From Candidatus Zixiibacteriota bacterium (GTDB taxonomy: Bacteria; Zixibacteria; MSB-5A5; WJJR01; JAJRUJ01), in contig JAGVQM010000033.1 in the NCBI GenBank assembly GCA_020051695.1, positions 1-47,754 of the forward strand: a stretch of DNA of 47,754 nucleotides. The letters are read 5' to 3'. The notes beneath the pieces are model-generated. The model was given only the letters and a program-made list of their open reading frames with translations, was not told where the DNA came from and ran no database searches. This document shows positions 43,817 through 47,754 of this stretch, in pieces. Within the stretch, counting starts at the first letter, position 1; every line of letters starts with the position of its first letter. Position numbers and translations under genes: made by a program.

Positions 43817-43835
43817 GGCGGGTTTTAAACCCGCC
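43817..43835. repeat. Palindrome between M48 and DUF4870-like genes
   Basis: GGCGGGTTTTAAACCCGCC is a 19-base near-perfect palindrome in the 48-base gap. It has no T-run typical of a terminator and probably belongs to the dispersed palindromes of this genome. Confidence 0.6.
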
Positions 43836-43843
43836 CCCACAAC

Positions 43844-44233
43844 TTAAATTTTCAATTTTTCAGCAATATCGCTGATATACGGCAATTTGGTTTCTTTGCC
43901 CTGCACAGCAAATAATATCCCGGCAATCGCCGAGCCGACACAAAAAATGATCACCAGCGCCCAGAAATAACCGGAGATCTTAGGAATCATGAAAATAACC
44001 GCCAGGACCTCCAGCATCAACAGCACCAATCCCTGCTTCCCATGATGCAGGGCGAACTGGTTATGGCGCATGGTAGTCAGGGGCACAAAACACAAAAAAG
44101 GAATATACGCCAGGATGGCCGCCGAGCGCCCCTCATCCACTGAATCACCGGCGGAGGGTTGCTTGTCGTTGATCGTCGGTTCCGGCTCGTCCTCGCCGAA
44201 TTCCGGCACGCTTCCTGTTTCGAGAGTATCCAT
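43844..44233 (-). CDS. DUF4870-like small membrane protein
   Basis: A 129-residue inner-membrane protein. GGGAG four bases before ATG 44233 sets the start; the frame is open to 44332. An acidic soluble N-terminus of about 40 residues precedes three membrane helices. The patterns RSAAILAYIPFLCFVPL and HHGKQGLVLLM match the DUF4870/Tic20-like family. The function is unknown. Confidence 0.7.
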   Translation of the reverse strand: MDTLETGSVPEFGEDEPEPTINDKQPSAGDSVDEGRSAAILAYIPFLCFVPLTTMRHNQFALHHGKQGLVLLMLEVLAVIFMIPKISGYFWALVIIFCVGSAIAGILFAVQGKETKLPYISDIAEKLKI

Positions 44234-44248
44234 CATGCTCCCCCATCT

Positions 44249-44265
44249 CGGGTCCCGGAGACCCG
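44249..44265. repeat. Short hairpin CGGGTC/GACCCG
   Basis: A 6-bp stem with a 5-base loop just upstream of the DUF4870-like gene; probably another dispersed palindrome. Confidence 0.4.
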
Positions 44266-44368
44266 CCCCGGTTGCGGCACAATACAGCGTTTTGGCGCCG
44301 GGGGCAAGAGACAATAACATCCGGTTCCTCACGTAAGAGATTTTCTGTCGGAAATTATCCCGGCTGCC

Positions 44369-44397
44369 TTGAATTTCTGTAACTTTGTGGATAACAT
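44369..44397 (+). promoter_or_regulatory. Candidate promoter of the DUF5916 gene
   Basis: TTGAAT (44369-44374) and TAACAT (44392-44397) are spaced by 17 bases, about 80 bases before the start codon at 44480. Confidence 0.5.
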
Positions 44398-44479
44398 CAC
44401 GTAATATTGGGCCATGGTTCGGGTCGGGGTGACCCGGCTGGATGTTCTGAGGTTGAGTAGCTGAATTCCGGGGGAGGTC

Positions 44480-47122
44480 ATGCCGCGCGAGAATACATTT
44501 CGTTCCGTTGTATTATCTTTGTTTTGCCTCACATTGGCCGCGACCAAGGTTGTTGCGTGGGCGAACGATGACCCCCCCCGCAAGCAGCTTCACGCCACGC
44601 GGATCCCCGACGGTGGGATCGAACTTGACGGCCGGTTGGATGACCCGGCGTGGCAGCAGGCGCCGCCGATTACTGATTTCACCCAGAAGCTGCCCGACGA
44701 AGGCGCATCGCCGACGTATCCGGTGGAGGTCCGCGTGTTGTATGACGAGGACGCGCTGTATATCGGGGGCCGAATGTACTGCGGCGATACGAAAAACCTG
44801 CGGTTGCACCTTGAGCGCAAGGATTCCCAGGGACCGGCCGAGCAGTTGATCGTCGTCTTCGATTCATACTATGACCGCCGCACGGCATATGGTTTCGGGA
44901 TCAACAGCGCAGGGGTGCGGTTCGACCGTTTTCACCCGTCGGATGAGGAAGGGGACAAAGATTTTTCTTATGAACCGGTTTGGGAAGGCCGGACCGCGCT
45001 GGGGCAGGATTACTGGACCGCCGAAATGCGTATCCCCTTTTCCCAGCTGCGTTTCAATCGGCAGGATGAACAGCGCTGGGGCATCAATTTCAATCACTGG
45101 GTGCCCCAGCGCAATGAGGATGTTTTTTGGGTGATGGTGCCCCGTGACGAGGTGGGGTACGCCTCGCGGTTCGGCGATTTGACCGGGATTGAGGGGATTA
45201 AACCGTCCCGCCGCCTCGAAGTGCTGCCCTACGGTGCGGCCAACGCCCGGGTCATGGATGTCCCGGAAGAAGACCCCTTTCGCGATGACACGGAATTCGA
45301 TGGTCATTTCGGCGCGGATGTCAAAATGGGCCTGGGTCCCAACCTGACGCTGGATGCCACGATCAATCCCGATTTCGGGCAGGTCGAGGCCGACCCGGCC
45401 GAGGTCAATTTGTCGGCCTATGAAACATATTTTGAGGAGAAACGGCCCTTTTTTACCGAGGGCAATAATTTGTTCGAGGCCGACGGCCCCGCCTATTTTT
45501 ATTCACGCCGCATCGGACAGGCGCCGCACGGCCGGGTGGACGGTACGTTCCGCGATTTTCCGAATAACACCACCATTCTGGGCGCGGCAAAAGTTACCGG
45601 CCGGCTGGCCTCCGGGACCTCGGTCGGCGTCCTGGCCGCGGTGACCGAGCGTGAACATGCCCGGGGGTACTTCCCGGAAAGCGATTCAACGATTACCGTC
45701 GAAGTCGAACCGTTGACGACATTTGGTGTCATGCGCCTGCAGCAGGATTTCGGCGAGGACCAGTCGACCGCGGGAATTATTCTGACCGGCATGCATCGCG
45801 ACATAGATGATGATCACCCGCTGCTGGGCAGCTTGCGCAAGGATGCGATCACCGGCGGCGCCGACTGGAACCTGCGGTTCAAGGACGGCATGTACGTGCT
45901 GGAGGGATATGCCGGGTTCAGCCATGTCCGGGGTGACAGCAGCGCGATACTGGCCGCCCAGTACTCAAGCGCCCATTATTTCCAGCGTCCCGATCAGGAC
46001 CATGTGGCACTCGATCCGGCGGCGACATCGATGACCGGGACCGCCGTGTCGCTGGAATTTGCCAAGGAAAGCGGACGGCACTGGCTGGGCGGCGTCGGTT
46101 TTGAGGGCGAATCACCGGGCTTTGAATTGAACGACGCGGGCATCCTTAATTCGGCCGATGATATCGTGTACTGGGGGTATGGGCGATATCGTGAGACGCG
46201 GCCCGGTGTGCATTTCCAGGACTATTCAATCGAAGTGGAAGCAGTTGACGTTTTGAATTACGGCGGCATTCGGCAGGGTGCGGAACTCTCCCTCGCCTCC
46301 AACGCCACATGGAAGAACTATACCCGGACTTACTTGAACCTGGCCCTGGAATTGCCGGGGCAAAGCGATGATTTGACCCGGGGTGGGCCGCTGATGAAGA
46401 CCAAACTCGAATATTCCCTGGAATGCGGGGTGCATAACGACCATTCGGCCACAACGGGTTACGGGATCACCACCGTTCTGGTCGGAGATGAACTGGACGG
46501 CTGGTTGTATTTGTTCAGCGGCGATTTTTCCACTCGCGTCGGCAATCGCGGCCAAATCTCGCTTGCTCCAACCTATCGCCGTCAGGAGAAATCGCGCCAG
46601 TATGTGGCAACCGTATCATCCGCCGGCGGGGGGGAGCAGACCTTCGGCAACCGCTATGTGTTTTCCCGCATTGCCGCCAGTGAATTGTCGCTGCAATTGC
46701 GCGTGAATTATTATTTCACCCCCGATTTGTCTTTGGCGTTATATGCCGAACCTTTTACTGCGAGCGGGCGGTTTTTCGGCCACGGCGAGCTGTTGCGCGC
46801 CCGCGACAACCAACTGCGGGAGTACGGCGCCGACGGCACAACGATCGGTCTCGATGAGGATGGCAACTATTTGGTCACCGACGGCGCCGCCCTATTCACC
46901 ATTCCCAACCACGACTACGGGTATCAGTCATTCCGCAGCAATGTCGTGTTACGCTGGGAATTCCTGCGGGGCAGCACGCTGTATGTTGTCTGGCAGCGCA
47001 ATCTTGAAGATGAGCATGACCCCGGTCGTAACGTGCGGCCGAAAGCGCTGTTTGATGCTTTTGACGCACGCGGCGAGGATTTTGTGGCTTTAAAAATCAG
47101 TTATTGGCTGCCGATTTCATAA
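44480..47122 (+). CDS. DUF5916 family outer-membrane-associated protein with CBM9-like domain
   Basis: An 880-residue exported protein. Signal peptide to about residue 28. Residues about 40-235 form a carbohydrate-binding family 9-like sandwich (LDGRLDDPAWQQA, YDEDALYIGGRMY, WTAEMRIPFSQLRF). From about 260 the DUF5916 part follows, including NPDFGQVEADPAEVNLSA and YFEEKRPFFTEG, then alternating amphipathic strands to a C-terminal aromatic-rich strand (KISYWLPIS), which suggests an outer-membrane beta barrel. The family is common in Bacteroidota-like phyla and of unproven function. It may bind or import a sugar or peptide ligand. GGGGGAGG precedes ATG 44480. Confidence 0.88.
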   Translation: MPRENTFRSVVLSLFCLTLAATKVVAWANDDPPRKQLHATRIPDGGIELDGRLDDPAWQQAPPITDFTQKLPDEGASPTYPVEVRVLYDEDALYIGGRMYCGDTKNLRLHLERKDSQGPAEQLIVVFDSYYDRRTAYGFGINSAGVRFDRFHPSDEEGDKDFSYEPVWEGRTALGQDYWTAEMRIPFSQLRFNRQDEQRWGINFNHWVPQRNEDVFWVMVPRDEVGYASRFGDLTGIEGIKPSRRLEVLPYGAANARVMDVPEEDPFRDDTEFDGHFGADVKMGLGPNLTLDATINPDFGQVEADPAEVNLSAYETYFEEKRPFFTEGNNLFEADGPAYFYSRRIGQAPHGRVDGTFRDFPNNTTILGAAKVTGRLASGTSVGVLAAVTEREHARGYFPESDSTITVEVEPLTTFGVMRLQQDFGEDQSTAGIILTGMHRDIDDDHPLLGSLRKDAITGGADWNLRFKDGMYVLEGYAGFSHVRGDSSAILAAQYSSAHYFQRPDQDHVALDPAATSMTGTAVSLEFAKESGRHWLGGVGFEGESPGFELNDAGILNSADDIVYWGYGRYRETRPGVHFQDYSIEVEAVDVLNYGGIRQGAELSLASNATWKNYTRTYLNLALELPGQSDDLTRGGPLMKTKLEYSLECGVHNDHSATTGYGITTVLVGDELDGWLYLFSGDFSTRVGNRGQISLAPTYRRQEKSRQYVATVSSAGGGEQTFGNRYVFSRIAASELSLQLRVNYYFTPDLSLALYAEPFTASGRFFGHGELLRARDNQLREYGADGTTIGLDEDGNYLVTDGAALFTIPNHDYGYQSFRSNVVLRWEFLRGSTLYVVWQRNLEDEHDPGRNVRPKALFDAFDARGEDFVALKISYWLPIS

Positions 47123-47144
47123 TTTGTACAAGTCAAGACTTAAC

Positions 47145-47175
47145 CTGGTACCCCACCCGTTGGGCGGGGTACCAG
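47145..47175. repeat. Long imperfect palindrome after the DUF5916 gene
   Basis: A 14-bp stem with one mismatch (CTGGTACCCC paired with GGGGTACCAG, plus a shorter inner part) lies 22 bases after the stop, with a GTT loop. It may terminate transcription, although no T-run follows. Confidence 0.6.
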
Positions 47176-47187
47176 TATCATCTTGTC

Positions 47188-47207
47188 ACCCCCGCGAAGG
47201 CGGGGGT
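47188..47207. repeat. Dispersed hairpin ACCCCCGC-GAAG-GCGGGGGT
   Basis: An 8-bp perfect stem with a GAAG loop, related to the hairpin at 41658-41673. This type of palindrome is found between genes in many genomes. Confidence 0.75.
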
Positions 47208-47245
47208 CCAGTTTCGACATTTACAATTCAATAAACTAAAAATGG

Positions 47246-47265
47246 ATTCCCGCCTGCGCGGGAAT
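47246..47265. repeat. Dispersed hairpin ATTCCCGC-CTGC-GCGGGAAT
   Basis: An 8-bp perfect stem whose right arm begins a short tandem series. Confidence 0.75.
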
Positions 47266-47330
47266 GACAGAAAAAGGGGAATGATAGAAAAGATGCGGGA
47301 ATGACAGAAAAGGTGCGGGAATGACATGAA
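47261..47330. repeat. Short tandem repeat, unit about 20 bases
   Basis: GGAATGAcaG-type units begin at 47261, 47278, 47298 and 47318, with spacings 17, 20 and 20. They look like repeated right halves of the adjacent palindrome, perhaps by slippage. This is too few and too short for a CRISPR array. Confidence 0.65.
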
Positions 47331-47397
47331 GGGGCATTTCCCTGTATGGCAGGACCGCTGCGGATCCTGCCCCACTGTTTCCCGTGGATACAATAAA

Positions 47398-47427
47398 GAA
47401 CCCCGGACCGTGGGCCGCGGTCCGGGG
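47398..47427 (-). terminator. Hairpin terminator of copy C
   Basis: The same 10-bp stem as at 328-354 and 1483-1509, inverted (47401-47410/47418-47427). On the minus strand it is followed by TTCTTTATTG. Confidence 0.65.
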
Positions 47428-47477
47428 CGGGAAGGTTCTGGCTATTGGGTCTTGGGGTCAATTGTCATTGTTGGTCA

Positions 47478-47753
47478 TCACGAGATCGCATACTTGCTGA
47501 AGTGAAAGATCTGGAACTTGACTTTTCCGTTCAGATCAGGGATGCTAATATTCTCAACTTGCCACACCCCGGTGCGTTCATTGAACCAATAGAGTTTCAC
47601 CGGCTGGCCCGGGACAAAGTCGGCATCAAGCGTCAGAATTGCCGGGCGCAAGAACACCAGACCGTCCGGGGAGAAATCGAATTCGTACCAGGGACCGGCG
47701 GGGGTCTGTTGCTGCGTGGCATTGGCCGTGATCAGGACGTCCCTTTTCAACGA
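47478..47753 (-). CDS. ZU5-like surface protein, C-terminal fragment (copy C, cut by contig edge)
   Basis: Mirror image of copy A: the frame enters from the right edge and ends at 47478. The visible 90 residues differ from copy A at five places (Ser/Pro and Arg/Gln in the DFVSGRP patch, then Gly/Ser, Arg/Leu and Asp/Asn in NIGIPDRDG). The three-dimensional pattern FSPDGL through HFSKYAIS is kept. Because differences cluster while the outermost 99 bases are identical, this is a real second locus and not the same molecule read twice. The N-terminal part is outside the window. Confidence 0.75.
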   Translation of the reverse strand, partial: SLKRDVLITANATQQQTPAGPWYEFDFSPDGLVFLRPAILTLDADFVPGQPVKLYWFNERTGVWQVENISIPDLNGKVKFQIFHFSKYAIS

Positions 47754-47754
47754 A

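Larger units (their letters stand above)
47386..47754. repeat. Right arm of 369-bp inverted repeat at contig ends
   Basis: Reverse complement of 1-369 with about 14 differences, mostly in two short patches of the coding part. See the left arm. Confidence 0.9.

Noticed and set aside
47261-47330. CRISPR array
   Set aside because: Units are about 20 bases with no variable spacers, and no cas gene is present.
1-47754. Circular element joined at its ends
   Set aside because: The end repeats are inverted, not direct, so they cannot close a circle, and the gene content is chromosomal.

Overview
This looks like a chromosomal contig from an uncultivated Gram-negative bacterium of the FCB group. A Zixibacteria-like lineage is my best guess, but it is an inference and not a phylogenetic result. 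The signs are secreted proteins with paired dockerin-like repeats, a C-terminal type IX secretion (T9SS) sorting domain, a DUF5916 outer-membrane-type protein, MlaE/MlaF lipid-transport subunits, many lipoproteins, and moderately high GC with strong Shine-Dalgarno (SD) sites. Both ends of the window are the same 369-base sequence in opposite orientation, broken at the same base. The window is therefore probably a whole assembly contig that stops inside a repeated gene.

Layout. 1-1.5 kb: two paralogous ZU5-like surface genes, one cut by the contig edge and one intact lipoprotein, each followed by the same hairpin, with a cluster of dispersed palindromes between them. 1.65-5.5 kb: a signalling block with a cNMP-binding/PAS protein, a CPBP membrane protease and a GAF-GAF-PP2C phosphatase. 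5.5-11.3 kb: a tight housekeeping operon tilS-hpt-ftsH-folP-cdaA. 11.4-16.1 kb: two secreted dockerin-bearing proteins, one SGNH-hydrolase-like and one GH116 glycosidase. Between them lies a compact orphan transcription unit with an almost perfect anti-SD match and an 11-residue reading frame. 16.1-23.3 kb, minus strand: the fatty-acid operon yceD-rpmF-plsX-fabH-fabD-fabG-acpP-fabF followed by rnc.

23.5-26.5 kb: dnaB with mlaE and mlaF, lacking mlaD. 26.5-37.1 kb: mostly minus-strand accessory genes. They include a small membrane reading frame interrupted by TGA, a T9SS cargo protein, a dockerin protein, a methyltransferase, a GNAT acetyltransferase, a trypsin-like lipoprotein, an Ntn hydrolase, a CPA2 antiporter and a large C39-like/IPT lipoprotein. 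37.36 kb: tRNA-Ala(CGC). 37.7-41.2 kb: an unknown protein plus the NfnA/NfnB-type flavoprotein pair, closed by a strong terminator. 41.4-42.8 kb: a small hypothetical gene and an AT-rich PD-(D/E)XK nuclease that looks imported. 42.9-47.1 kb: an M48 lipoprotein protease, a DUF4870-like membrane protein and a large DUF5916 protein. The right end holds hairpin repeats and the third ZU5-like paralogue.

The core genes link membrane lipid synthesis and transport (plsX/fab/acp, mlaEF), membrane quality control (ftsH), cyclic-di-AMP signalling (cdaA) and redox balance (nfnAB). The best candidates for something undescribed are the small RNA/mini-ORF unit near 12.5 kb, the TGA-interrupted membrane ORF at 26.5 kb and the repeated ZU5-like gene family that breaks the assembly.
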